Positions 26,006 to 33,769 of a stretch of 43,409 nucleotides of DNA are shown piece by piece. The DNA lies in assembly GCA_031552995.1 (NCBI GenBank), contig JAVBMB010000102.1, positions 1 through 43,409 on the forward strand, in the 5' to 3' direction. Below the pieces are notes generated by a model, which did no database searches, had not been told where the DNA came from, and was given only the letters and a program-made list of their open reading frames with translations. The stretch's first letter is position 1. Each line of letters opens with the position of its first letter. This stretch comes from JAVBMB01 sp031552995. Its GTDB lineage: Bacteria > Bacillota > Clostridia > Oscillospirales > Butyricicoccaceae. A program made the position numbers and the translations under genes.

Positions 26006-26587
26006 ATGAACAGGTTAAAGAGTGAAATAGAAGAATACATGCCGCGCAGCGAGCAGGAGCGGCAGGATAAAAAGGTCATCCAGGACGCCATGCGCACCTT
26101 TCCCGGTTCGGTGCTGACGCGGGGGAATGAGCTGGTGCACTTTACCGCGTCCGGACTGATACTGAACCGTTCGCTCGATAAGGTGCTGCTTGTTCATCAC
26201 AATGTGATGGACAAATGGGCGTGGACCGGCGGCCATGCCGACGGCGACGCGCGCCTGTGCGATGTGGCGCTTCGCGAGGCGGAGGAGGAGACCGGCGTCG
26301 CCGTCAGCGCTATCTCGCGAAGAATAGCGTCACTCGACGTGCTGACGGTTCAAGGGCATGTCAGACGGGGGAAATATGTAAACGGCCATGTGCATCTGTC
26401 TGCGGCATATGTGTTCATGGCGGACGAGCGGCAGACGCCGACTGTCAAACCCGACGAAAACAGCGGCGTCAGATGGTTCCCGGTCGAATACATTTGCGGG
26501 GATACTATGTCCCCGCGAGACGTATATCTCTACACAAAGCTGATACGGCAGGCCGGTGTCTGGCTTGGCCGCGCGGCGGAACAATAA
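26006..26587 (+). CDS. Nudix hydrolase
   Basis: A 193-residue Nudix-fold protein that should hydrolyse a nucleoside diphosphate linked to some other moiety. The Nudix helix reads GGHADGDARLCDVALREAEE then ETGV, matching G-x5-E-x7-REUxEExGU, except that the first Glu is replaced by Ala; the REAEEE metal-binding core is intact. The ATG at 26006 has GGAG six bases upstream and follows the PRT gene by 14 bases. The longer frame beginning inside the PRT gene is not used. GHVRRGKYVNGHVHLSAAYV suits the GGHAD-type subfamily often found with PRT or GNAT neighbours. Confidence 0.87.
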   Translation: MNRLKSEIEEYMPRSEQERQDKKVIQDAMRTFPGSVLTRGNELVHFTASGLILNRSLDKVLLVHHNVMDKWAWTGGHADGDARLCDVALREAEEETGVAVSAISRRIASLDVLTVQGHVRRGKYVNGHVHLSAAYVFMADERQTPTVKPDENSGVRWFPVEYICGDTMSPRDVYLYTKLIRQAGVWLGRAAEQ

Positions 26588-26596
26588 GGGGTTTAT

Positions 26597-27079
26597 ATGA
26601 CGGCGGAGATGAAGACCGATTTGGACGGAGATGCAAAGTCGGCGATATGCGACGGTATCCTGCGCGCCCTGCCGAACTGGTTCGGCATCGAGGCGTCGAT
26701 AGTCGACTATTGCGGCGGCGTCAAAGATATGCCGTTTTGCGCTGCATACGACGGCGAAAAGCCGGTAGGATTCGTTGCGCTTCGCCGGCACAACCCCCAC
26801 ACGTCGGAGGTATGGGTCATGGGCATCCTGCCGGAATATCACAGGCAGGGCATCGGCCGCAGGCTGATAGAGTGGTGTGAGAAATATGCCATGTCTGCCG
26901 GCAGCGAGTTTCTGACGGTCAAGACGCTCGACGGGTCACGCGCCAGCAAAAGCTATGAAAAAACGCGGATGTTTTACCTGTCGGTGGGGTTCAGCCCGCT
27001 CGAAGTGTTCCCGCTGCTGTGGGATGCCGACAACCCGTGTCTGTTTATGGCAAAGCATCTGGGCGGCGAGGTGCGCTGA
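26597..27079 (+). CDS. GNAT family N-acetyltransferase
   Basis: A 160-residue acetyl-CoA-dependent acetyltransferase. Motif A (VMGILPEYHRQGIGRRLIEW) contains the Q/R-x-x-G-x-G/A acetyl-CoA loop, and SYEKTRMFYLSVGF gives motif B with the usual Tyr. The acceptor is unknown. It starts nine bases after the Nudix stop with AAGGGG upstream, and closes the operon, ending before the terminator at 27152-27180. Confidence 0.9.
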   Translation: MTAEMKTDLDGDAKSAICDGILRALPNWFGIEASIVDYCGGVKDMPFCAAYDGEKPVGFVALRRHNPHTSEVWVMGILPEYHRQGIGRRLIEWCEKYAMSAGSEFLTVKTLDGSRASKSYEKTRMFYLSVGFSPLEVFPLLWDADNPCLFMAKHLGGEVR

Positions 27080-27151
27080 TATATTCAGCATGCGTCAAAA
27101 TTACCGGGGCGGATTAACGGGTAAACCCTCTTTGCCTTTGCCCGGGCATGC

Positions 27152-27180
27152 GCCGGAATCGGAATAATCCGGCTCTTTTT
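27152..27180 (+). terminator. Rho-independent terminator of the 24160-27079 operon
   Basis: GCCGGA (27152-27157) pairs with TCCGGC (27168-27173), followed by TCTTTTT. Confidence 0.75.
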
Positions 27181-27281
27181 GCGTCAATTATGTAAAAGCA
27201 TATAGCGCGGCGCGCGCAAATGATGTAAAATAAAGGACAAGCGACTTATATCTGCAGTATTGATATAAAGGAGTATGTGAG

Positions 27282-27842
27282 ATGGATGTGACTGAGGCGG
27301 AACGCAGGAGCGTTTACTATGAAGAACGGATTGACTACGAGGAATTAAAATTCTTTTTCGATTGCGCCAAGGAAAACCTGTCCCACGCGCGGCATGTTGA
27401 AAACGAACGCCTGACCTTTGTATCGCTCTTTCTTGTAAGCATGGGTATGATTCTTGAATATTTGTTGTCGCTGCTGGAAAATGAGCCGGGCGTCGCCCTT
27501 GTTCTCACAATCGCCCTTCTGCTGTTCGATGTGATATGCACACTTTTGCTTATTCGCTGGAACAATGTCTTTCAGGGGCATATGGCGCTGGCTCAGAAAT
27601 ATATGCGGGAGGTTGAGGCCCGCTGCCCCGCACTTACGCAGGCAAATGCCGCGCAGCCCGACGCCTTTATCGGCAAAAACAGCATGTATTATTTTGCAAA
27701 TCTCGAATATCTTAAGCTTACCGGCAAGCGAAAGGGCAAAAAGCCGTTTTATGTATCGACGGCCAGCATGTTCTTTATGTTCAATATCCTCACATACTTC
27801 ATTGTAGTCGCGTTTCTCGTTGTCGCGGTCGGCAGCTTGTAG
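27282..27842 (+). CDS. Three-TM hypothetical membrane protein
   Basis: A 186-residue protein. A helical N-terminal segment (residues 1-40, rich in Glu) leads into two close spans (about 46-66 and 72-92). A cytoplasmic helix (WNNVFQGHMALAQKYMREVE) follows, and a C-terminal span (about 158-182). The two-span plus helix plan is a little like SLATT-type effectors of nucleotide-signal systems, but no conserved residues that I know support this. AAAGGAG lies eight bases before the ATG. The HAD phosphatase gene begins directly after its stop. Confidence 0.75.
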   Translation: MDVTEAERRSVYYEERIDYEELKFFFDCAKENLSHARHVENERLTFVSLFLVSMGMILEYLLSLLENEPGVALVLTIALLLFDVICTLLLIRWNNVFQGHMALAQKYMREVEARCPALTQANAAQPDAFIGKNSMYYFANLEYLKLTGKRKGKKPFYVSTASMFFMFNILTYFIVVAFLVVAVGSL

Positions 27843-28640
27843 ATGGAATATCGGCTGCTCGCTTTGGATCTTGACGGCTCGCTGCTCGAGCCCGATTTAT
27901 CCGTTTTGCCGCAGACGGCAAACAGCATAGCCCGGCTCATGCGAAGCGGCGTAATAGTCACGCTGGCAACCGGGCGCGCATTTCCCTCGGCCAAAAAATA
28001 CGCCGACATGCTGGGCATCGACTGCCCGCTTATCTGCTATAACGGAGCGGTGATAAAAAACACCGCCGGCCAGATTTTGTACGAAAGCTTTCTGCCGCCG
28101 CAGCTCGTCAGGGCCGTTGCGGCCGCCTGCGAGGCACATCGGTGGTATTTGCAGCTTTATAGCGACGACCGCATCGCCGTCGAGAGGGTTACGGCACACA
28201 CGGAGAATGATCCCGACTATCAGAACATGCCGACTGTAGAGGTCGGCCCGCTGTCGGAGGCGAAGCTTGGCCCCACGCCAAAGATGCTGACGCGCTGCGC
28301 CCCGGGGGAGAGCGAAAGGCGCGCCGAAGCTCTGCGGCGGATATCAGGCGGGGGGCTGTATATCACCGACTCCTCGCCGGGGACTGTGGAAATGATGAGC
28401 CGTGAGGCCGGCAAGGCCGCCGCCCTTGCGCGCCTGTGCGGCAGCCTGTGCATCGACCTGACGCGAACGGTTGTATGCGGCGACGGCGGTAACGACCTTG
28501 ATATGATAAAAGCCGCCGGGCTGGGCTGCGCAACGGCAAACGCCGCGCCCGAAGTTAAAGAGAGTGCGGATTATGTCTGCACCGGCAACAACGGGCATGG
28601 GGTTTTTGAGGTAATCAATAAGTTTTTCCCCGCGCAATAG
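27843..28640 (+). CDS. Cof-type HAD-IIB family hydrolase
   Basis: A 265-residue phosphatase. HAD motif I is LDLDGSLL (Asp9 and Asp11), motif II the Thr in TLATGR, motif III the Lys in the PKMLTRC region or the later EAGKAAAL Lys, and motif IV GDGGNDLDMI. The IIB-type cap sits between motifs II and III. Members dephosphorylate sugar phosphates or pyridoxal phosphate. Start and preceding stop touch (TAGATG) and no separate ribosome site is present, so translation is probably coupled. A pyridoxamine kinase is encoded three genes later in this run, which makes a vitamin B6 role possible but unproven. Confidence 0.9.
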   Translation: MEYRLLALDLDGSLLEPDLSVLPQTANSIARLMRSGVIVTLATGRAFPSAKKYADMLGIDCPLICYNGAVIKNTAGQILYESFLPPQLVRAVAAACEAHRWYLQLYSDDRIAVERVTAHTENDPDYQNMPTVEVGPLSEAKLGPTPKMLTRCAPGESERRAEALRRISGGGLYITDSSPGTVEMMSREAGKAAALARLCGSLCIDLTRTVVCGDGGNDLDMIKAAGLGCATANAAPEVKESADYVCTGNNGHGVFEVINKFFPAQ

Positions 28641-28712
28641 GCGGTTGCCGGGCGTCATATCATCTGAACGCCGCGGGATATTAAAACACAATCGAGCCGG
28701 AAGGGGGCGGAT

Positions 28713-29480
28713 ATGGATATTTCATCTTCATACACGGATATAAACTCCGCCGCATTCGACAGATGGGTGGAGGCCGGATGGGAGTGGGGCATACCGATTA
28801 CGCCGGCGCAGTTTGCGCGCGCCAAAAGCGGCGTGTGCGAGGTTTTGCTGACACCGACGCGGTACGTGCCGGCAAGCTGGGTCCCGCAGCTTTGCGGGGC
28901 AAAGCTGCTCGGCCTTGCCAGCGGCGGCGGGCAGCAGATGCCGGTTTTCGCCGCGCTGGGCGCCGTGTGCACCGTGCTGGATTATTCCGACCGCCAGCTT
29001 GAAAGCGAGCGCATGGTCGCGCGGCGCGAGGGGTACGATATCACAGTTATCAAGGCCGATATGACAAAGAGGCTGCCGTTTGACGACGCCGTCTTTGATA
29101 TAATTTTCCATCCTGTTTCGAACTGCTATGTCGAGGATGTGCGGCATGTCTGGCGCGAGTGCTGCCGTGTGCTAAGGCGCGGGGGCGTGCTGCTCTCCGG
29201 CCTGGACAACGGCCTGAACTATCTGTTTGACGACCCGACGGCGGTGCCGCTTGTCGTTGTGAACAAGCTGCCGTTCAACCCGCTTAAGGACGCTGAGCTG
29301 ATGAAAAAGCTCGAGGCGTCGGACGACGGCGTACAGTTCAGCCACACGCTTGAGGAGCAAATCGGAGGCCAGCTTGAGGCCGGTTTTACGCTGACTCATA
29401 TTTACGAGGACAGCGACGGCACACCCGGCCTTGCCAGCTATGCCCCGCAGTATTTCGCCACAAGGGCGGTGAAGCCGTGA
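28713..29480 (+). CDS. SAM-dependent methyltransferase
   Basis: A 255-residue class I methyltransferase. Motif I is unusual: LGLASGGGQQ (about residues 69-78) in place of LDLGCGxG, a form seen in a clade of clostridial methyltransferases. VLDYSD supplies the acidic ribose-binding residue, ADMTKRLPFDDAVFD is motif II, and LRRGGVLLSGLDN the post-motif strand. The N-terminal WVEAGWEWGIPI segment is also typical. GGAAGGGGGCGGAT precedes the ATG. Its stop overlaps the kinase GTG. The substrate is unknown. Confidence 0.87.
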   Translation: MDISSSYTDINSAAFDRWVEAGWEWGIPITPAQFARAKSGVCEVLLTPTRYVPASWVPQLCGAKLLGLASGGGQQMPVFAALGAVCTVLDYSDRQLESERMVARREGYDITVIKADMTKRLPFDDAVFDIIFHPVSNCYVEDVRHVWRECCRVLRRGGVLLSGLDNGLNYLFDDPTAVPLVVVNKLPFNPLKDAELMKKLEASDDGVQFSHTLEEQIGGQLEAGFTLTHIYEDSDGTPGLASYAPQYFATRAVKP

Positions 29481-30319
29481 ACGTCCCGCGGCAAAAATCC
29501 GTCGCCGCCGTGCATGACATCTCCGGGTTCGGAAGATGCTCGCTGACCGTTGCGCTGCCGATATTGTCGGCGGCCGGCATTCAGACCTCCGTCGTGCCCA
29601 CGGCTGTACTGTCCGCCCACACCGGCGGCATTTCGGGCGGCACATTCAGAGACCTGAGCGAGGACATCCCGGCGCTGACCGGACAGTGGCACGCGCTTGG
29701 GCTGAGGTTTGACGGCATATACACAGGCTACCTTGGCGGCTTGCGGCAGATTGAGTATGTGCGCCGATTTATCGAGGTGTTTTACACCGGCGAAAATGTC
29801 GTTATCGTCGACCCCGCTATGGCGGACAACGGCAAGCTTTACACCGGGTTTGACGCGGCATACGCCGGTGAGATGACAAAGCTGTGCCGCGACGCCGATA
29901 TCATCACGCCGAACATCACCGAGGCGGAGATAATGCTTGGCGAAAGCTGCGGAAACACTCCGCAGTCGCCTGATTATATCGCGCACCTGCTCAATGGTCT
30001 CTCCGGGATTCCGCGCGTTGCGGCCGTTCTGACCGGTGTGCGTGGCGCGCCGGGCGAAATCGGCGCTGCCTGCATCGATAAATCCGGCGGCACCTGTTTT
30101 GCGTTTTACAAAATGTGCGGCGGGCACTTCCACGGCGCCGGGGATGTATTCGCAAGCGTGCTGACAGCGGCACTCGTCAAGGGGCAAAGCCTGCAGGGCG
30201 CGCTTCGCTGCGCAGTCGGCTTTACAGCGGACGCGATTGCGCGTACAAGCGCCATCGGCGCTGACGAGCGGTACGGCATCGCGTTTGAACCGGGGCTCGT
30301 TGCCCTGACAGAGCTATGA
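29477..30319 (+). CDS. Pyridoxamine kinase (PfkB/ribokinase-like)
   Basis: A 280-residue kinase that phosphorylates pyridoxal or pyridoxamine as part of vitamin B6 salvage in the cytoplasm. VHDISGFGRCSLTVALPILS is the family start, GYLGGLRQ and VIVDPAMADNGK form the substrate region, and GVRG plus HFHGAGDVFAS contains the GAGD anion hole and catalytic Asp. Translation begins with a GTG overlapping the previous stop by four bases (GTGA), last of the four-gene run. Length is normal. Confidence 0.93.
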   Translation: MNVPRQKSVAAVHDISGFGRCSLTVALPILSAAGIQTSVVPTAVLSAHTGGISGGTFRDLSEDIPALTGQWHALGLRFDGIYTGYLGGLRQIEYVRRFIEVFYTGENVVIVDPAMADNGKLYTGFDAAYAGEMTKLCRDADIITPNITEAEIMLGESCGNTPQSPDYIAHLLNGLSGIPRVAAVLTGVRGAPGEIGAACIDKSGGTCFAFYKMCGGHFHGAGDVFASVLTAALVKGQSLQGALRCAVGFTADAIARTSAIGADERYGIAFEPGLVALTEL

Positions 30320-30465
30320 TATAGTATTCCCAAATGTAATATAATAGATAAATTATACTTTCTTCAATCAAAAATGCGCCGTTCACTCTGTACTATTGGC
30401 ATAATAAATTAAAATATTACTATCGGTTATTTATATAGCCATTTGCCAGGCACCTGAACCGGCAT

Positions 30466-30492
30466 AAAAACAGCTCCGGATTTCTCCGGAGC
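30466..30492 (-). terminator. Rho-independent terminator of the coat-protein pair
   Basis: On the minus strand, an 8-base-pair stem (GCTCCGGA/TCCGGAGC, 30492-30473) is followed by TGTTTTTA. A second GC-rich hairpin (CGGGCGG/CCGCCCG) lies between it and the stop codon. Confidence 0.8.
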
Positions 30493-30532
30493 GAGTATGT
30501 ACCGGGCGGTGACTCCGCCCGTGCTATACCGA

Positions 30533-30802
30533 CTACTGCGCGCTGTACTGCTGTTTTGTCTGCTGTATTTGCTGCTGCGGTGCACTTTCGCTTGGATACC
30601 AGCCCTTGGCCGACATCTTGCTGTATATCTCGTTTTGCATACATAACGTGTCGCTCAGAACTGTGTCGAATGTCTGGTGAACATCCGGGGTGTTCGACTC
30701 GATTGTGCCGTGCAAATACAAATCGCACGCGCCCTTTGTGGTGTTCAGCAGTGTCTCCATCAGGCAGCGGTCATCCATTTTAGAGTTTGTGTTGTTGTTC
30801 AT
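30533..30802 (-). CDS. Spore coat protein, CotF-like
   Basis: An 89-residue protein with the Coat_F helical domain: DRCLMETLLNTTKGACDLYL, then HTFDTVLSDTLCMQNEIYSK preceded by the family's HQ, then MSAKGWYP, with a Gln-rich tail (QQQIQQTKQQYSAQ) usual in this family. CotF-type proteins are structural components of the spore coat. The second of two consecutive ATGs is chosen because GGGGGAG lies four bases before it and only one base before the first. It follows the 59-residue gene at 30997-30818 by about 15 bases and shares its transcript. Confidence 0.85.
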   Translation of the reverse strand: MNNNTNSKMDDRCLMETLLNTTKGACDLYLHGTIESNTPDVHQTFDTVLSDTLCMQNEIYSKMSAKGWYPSESAPQQQIQQTKQQYSAQ

Positions 30803-30817
30803 CATGCTCCCCCTCTC

Positions 30818-30997
30818 TCAGCTGTTAAGCAGCCGATAGAGCTTATCGTAGCTCTGGCTGTGTTTTGACGCTAGCTGCTCGACAAATGTCCTCAGCTCAG
30901 GGTCCTGCACCTGTGAGGCAATGCCTGTACAACTGGTTTTCATATGTTTTTCATGACCCAGCGCATCGGCGATATACTGTAGTTCTTTCGGGCTCAT
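30818..30997 (-). CDS. 59-residue spore-coat-associated small protein
   Basis: A short gene, easily missed. The product starts MSPKELQYIADALGHEKHMK, continues TSCTGIASQVQDPELRTFVE and ends with QLASKHSQSYDKLYRLLNS. It is a helical protein of the type often encoded directly before CotF-like genes in clostridia. GGAGGT lies five bases before the ATG, which is a near-ideal ribosome site, and the CotF-like gene follows closely. I infer a coat role from context; no function is established. Confidence 0.8.
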   Translation of the reverse strand: MSPKELQYIADALGHEKHMKTSCTGIASQVQDPELRTFVEQLASKHSQSYDKLYRLLNS

Positions 30998-31164
30998 ACG
31001 CCACCTCCATCGTGATTTGAAAGGCTAGCCGCCTTCCTGTGTGTTTATTTTTGCCAACTCAGGCAATTTTATTCAAGCAAAAACCGTATGATTTTTTTAA
31101 GCAAGAACGGCCTACCGGCGCGGGGCAGCCAAAAACACAAAGCCGCCGGAGAAAAGGATGTACT

Positions 31165-33150
31165 ATGGAAAACCTCAAACTGGACGATTTTTTGACCTAC
31201 AGCTTCATTTCCAGGCTGGAGTATTCCCCGTCCGGGGAGACGGCGGCGTTTGTAGTCAGCCGCGCCGACCTGGATGAGAACGGCTATACGAGCGATATCT
31301 ACCTGCTTGACGCCTGCTGCGGCGAGCCGCGCCGCCTGACGGCGAAAGGGGATGTAAGGGGGTTCATCTGGCTCAGCGATACCGAGCTGCTCTTCCCCTC
31401 GATGTGCAACGCAAAGAACAAAGCGCGCGCCGAAAGCGGTGAAACGCTGACGGTCTTCTACAAGATATCTACCTTGGGCGGTGAGGCGGCCGAGTATTTC
31501 CGCCTGCCGCTGGCCGCCGGCGCAATTAAAAAAATCGACGGCAGCCGCTTTGCGCTGCTGTGTACATGGCACCCGGACTATAAAGACTTTTCTAAGCTGA
31601 GCGAAGCTGAAAAGGCCGCCGAGCTGAAACGCATCAAGGCCGAGCGCGATTATGAAGTGCTGGATGAGATACCGTTTTGGCAAAACGGCGCCGGCTTTAC
31701 AAACAAAAAGCGCACCCGGCTGTATGTCTATGACATGAATGCCGGCGAGGCGAAGCCGCTTAGCGACGAGCATACCGAGGTCGAAAGCTTTTTCATCGAC
31801 GGCGGCAGCATTGTCTATCTGGGTACAAGCTTCACCGACAAGATGCCGCTTGTCTCAGGCGCGTACTGCGTTGATGCCGCCACCGGCGAGACAAAAACGA
31901 TTATTCCGCAGCGGGATGACGGCGACAGTGTCGACTTTATCCACCCGTGGAACGGCGGATATATCGCCAAGTGCAGCGACCGCAAGACATACGGTATGGG
32001 CCAGTTCGGCAACTTCTATACCATAAAGGACGGTAAAACCTCGCTGCTGCTTGAGATGGATGAGGCGGCCGGAAACATGACAAACTCCGACTGCCGCTAC
32101 GGTGGCGGCACCGGAATCCGCGTGACGGACGACGGCATATATTACACCGCGGTCGAGCATATGAGCAATGCGCTGCGCAAGATAACGCCGGACGGCGCCG
32201 TCCGGACACTGCTTAAGCAAAACGACACGATAGACGGCTTTGATGTACGCGACGGGCGGGTGATTTTCTTTGGCCTTGGCGCGCTTTATCTGCATGAGAT
32301 ATTCCTGCTGGACGGCAGCAAGCCGCGTAAGCTGACGTCGATAAACGAGCAGGCGCTCAGGGGCAAGAAGCTCTCGCTGCCCGAGCAGCTTACGGCAAAG
32401 GGCGAGTGGGAGACAGTCGAGGGCTATGTTATGAAGCCGGTCGACTTTGACCCCGCGAAAAAATACCCCGCCGTCATGAACATCCACGGCGGCCCGAAAA
32501 CGGCGTTTGGAGATTCATTCTTCCACGAAAATCAACTGCTGGCGAATATGGGATACTTTGTTGTAATCTGTAACCCCTGGGGAAGCGACGGGCGCGGGGA
32601 CAATTTTGCCGACCTGCGCGGACGCTACGGCACTGTGGACTACAATGACCTTATGACATTTATGGACGCCGCGATAGACGCCTATCCGCAGATAGATAGG
32701 GCGAGACTCGCCGTCGAAGGCGGCAGCTACGGCGGGTTTATGACGAACTGGATCATCGGCCACACCGACAGGTTCTGCTGCGCCGCCTCGCAGCGCAGCA
32801 TATCGAACTGGATAGCCAAGTTTGGCACGACAGACATCGGTTATTTCTTCAATGCCGATCAACAGCAGTCCACCCCGTGGGATAATCAGGAGAAAATGTG
32901 GTGGCATTCGCCGATGAAATATGCCGACAAGGTAAAGACGCCGACGCTGTTCATCCACTCCGAGCAGGATTACCGCTGCTGGCTTGTCGAGGGCCTGCAG
33001 ATGTTCACCTCGCTAAAATACCACGGCGTCGAGGCGAGACTGTGCATGTTCCGCGGCGAAAACCACGAGCTGTCGCGCAGCGGCAAGCCGGCACACCGCA
33101 TCCGCAGGCTCACCGAGATTACATCATGGTTTGAAAAGTATTGTAAATGA
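31165..33150 (+). CDS. S9 family peptidase (acylaminoacyl-peptidase-like)
   Basis: A 661-residue serine peptidase with an N-terminal beta-propeller (about residues 1-390, with TolB-like strands such as LEYSPSGETAAFVVS) and a C-terminal alpha/beta-hydrolase domain. The catalytic triad can be placed at Ser521 (GGSYGG), Asp602 (SEQDYRC) and His634 (ENHEL). NIHGGP gives the oxyanion segment. Such enzymes cut short peptides or remove blocked N-terminal residues in the cytoplasm. The ATG at 31165 has AAAGGATG upstream; the frame extends to 31039 but without a ribosome site or conserved sequence. Its stop overlaps the YnzC start (ATGA). Confidence 0.93.
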   Translation: MENLKLDDFLTYSFISRLEYSPSGETAAFVVSRADLDENGYTSDIYLLDACCGEPRRLTAKGDVRGFIWLSDTELLFPSMCNAKNKARAESGETLTVFYKISTLGGEAAEYFRLPLAAGAIKKIDGSRFALLCTWHPDYKDFSKLSEAEKAAELKRIKAERDYEVLDEIPFWQNGAGFTNKKRTRLYVYDMNAGEAKPLSDEHTEVESFFIDGGSIVYLGTSFTDKMPLVSGAYCVDAATGETKTIIPQRDDGDSVDFIHPWNGGYIAKCSDRKTYGMGQFGNFYTIKDGKTSLLLEMDEAAGNMTNSDCRYGGGTGIRVTDDGIYYTAVEHMSNALRKITPDGAVRTLLKQNDTIDGFDVRDGRVIFFGLGALYLHEIFLLDGSKPRKLTSINEQALRGKKLSLPEQLTAKGEWETVEGYVMKPVDFDPAKKYPAVMNIHGGPKTAFGDSFFHENQLLANMGYFVVICNPWGSDGRGDNFADLRGRYGTVDYNDLMTFMDAAIDAYPQIDRARLAVEGGSYGGFMTNWIIGHTDRFCCAASQRSISNWIAKFGTTDIGYFFNADQQQSTPWDNQEKMWWHSPMKYADKVKTPTLFIHSEQDYRCWLVEGLQMFTSLKYHGVEARLCMFRGENHELSRSGKPAHRIRRLTEITSWFEKYCK

Positions 33151-33356
33151 TGGAAAAGAATAAAATCGACCGCATTAACGAACTGGCGAGGAAGAGCAAG
33201 GCGGCGGGGCTGACCGATGAGGAAAAAGCCGAGCAGGCCGAGCTGCGCCGCGAGTATATCGACAGTGTTAAGTCCAGCCTGATGGGAGAGCTGAGCAATA
33301 TCGTCATTGAGCGCCCGGACGGGACAAAAGAAAAGCTGATTAGAGACGAACAGTGA
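33147..33356 (+). CDS. YnzC family protein (DUF896)
   Basis: A 69-residue basic/acidic helical-hairpin protein. IDRINELARKSKAAGLTDEE and then QAELRREYIDSVKSSLMGEL are diagnostic of the YnzC family, small Firmicutes proteins that in Bacillus are tied to the SOS regulon but have no known activity. It overlaps the peptidase gene by four bases and ends at the terminator at 33370-33393. Confidence 0.94.
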   Translation: MMEKNKIDRINELARKSKAAGLTDEEKAEQAELRREYIDSVKSSLMGELSNIVIERPDGTKEKLIRDEQ

Positions 33357-33369
33357 AGCCGCGCAAAAG

Positions 33370-33393
33370 AAGCCTGACCGTATGGTCAGGCTT
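33370..33393. terminator. Terminator after ynzC-like gene
   Basis: Ten-base perfect arms AAGCCTGACC/GGTCAGGCTT flank a 4-base loop. It is placed just beyond the YnzC stop codon, and CTTCGGTTTG follows. Confidence 0.7.
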
Positions 33394-33446
33394 CTTCGGT
33401 TTGTCGAGAGAATAATTGTTCTTTTGGCAAGTTGCTGAAATTATCT

Positions 33447-33755
33447 TTATTTCGTCGCCTCTTCGGCGTCGCGCCGCTTTACATAGTCCCAAAACTCGCG
33501 TGTATCTGGCCCGGCGGGTGAGACAGACATCTCAACCGTCGCGGCAAGCTCCTTAAGCTTTTCGGTGACTATCGGCTGCAGGCATACCGGAAGATGATTT
33601 TTATAGTGGCGGTGCAGCGCGACGCACTCTGTGCAACGGCCGTGCCATTCGCATTTGACGTTCGGGCACGAACAGCGCCTGATTTTAGGGTCTGCAGCGA
33701 TTTTTCGGTCCTCCAGCAGGTATAAATACCCCTGCTCCATTTTGTCCTTGTCCAT
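33447..33755 (-). CDS. Cysteine-rich small protein (DUF6485-like)
   Basis: A 102-residue protein. Five cysteines and two histidines cluster between residues 28 and 58 (CSCPNVKCEWHGRCTECV, then HRHYKNHLPVC), a spacing that suggests a bound metal such as zinc. The C-x-C...C...C-x-x-C...H-R pattern resembles DUF6485, but I am not certain. GGGGGAG precedes the ATG by five bases. It begins 14 bases after the pepD stop and is probably co-transcribed with it. Confidence 0.75.
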   Translation of the reverse strand: MDKDKMEQGYLYLLEDRKIAADPKIRRCSCPNVKCEWHGRCTECVALHRHYKNHLPVCLQPIVTEKLKELAATVEMSVSPAGPDTREFWDYVKRRDAEEATK

Positions 33756-33769
33756 AACATCTCCCCCGT

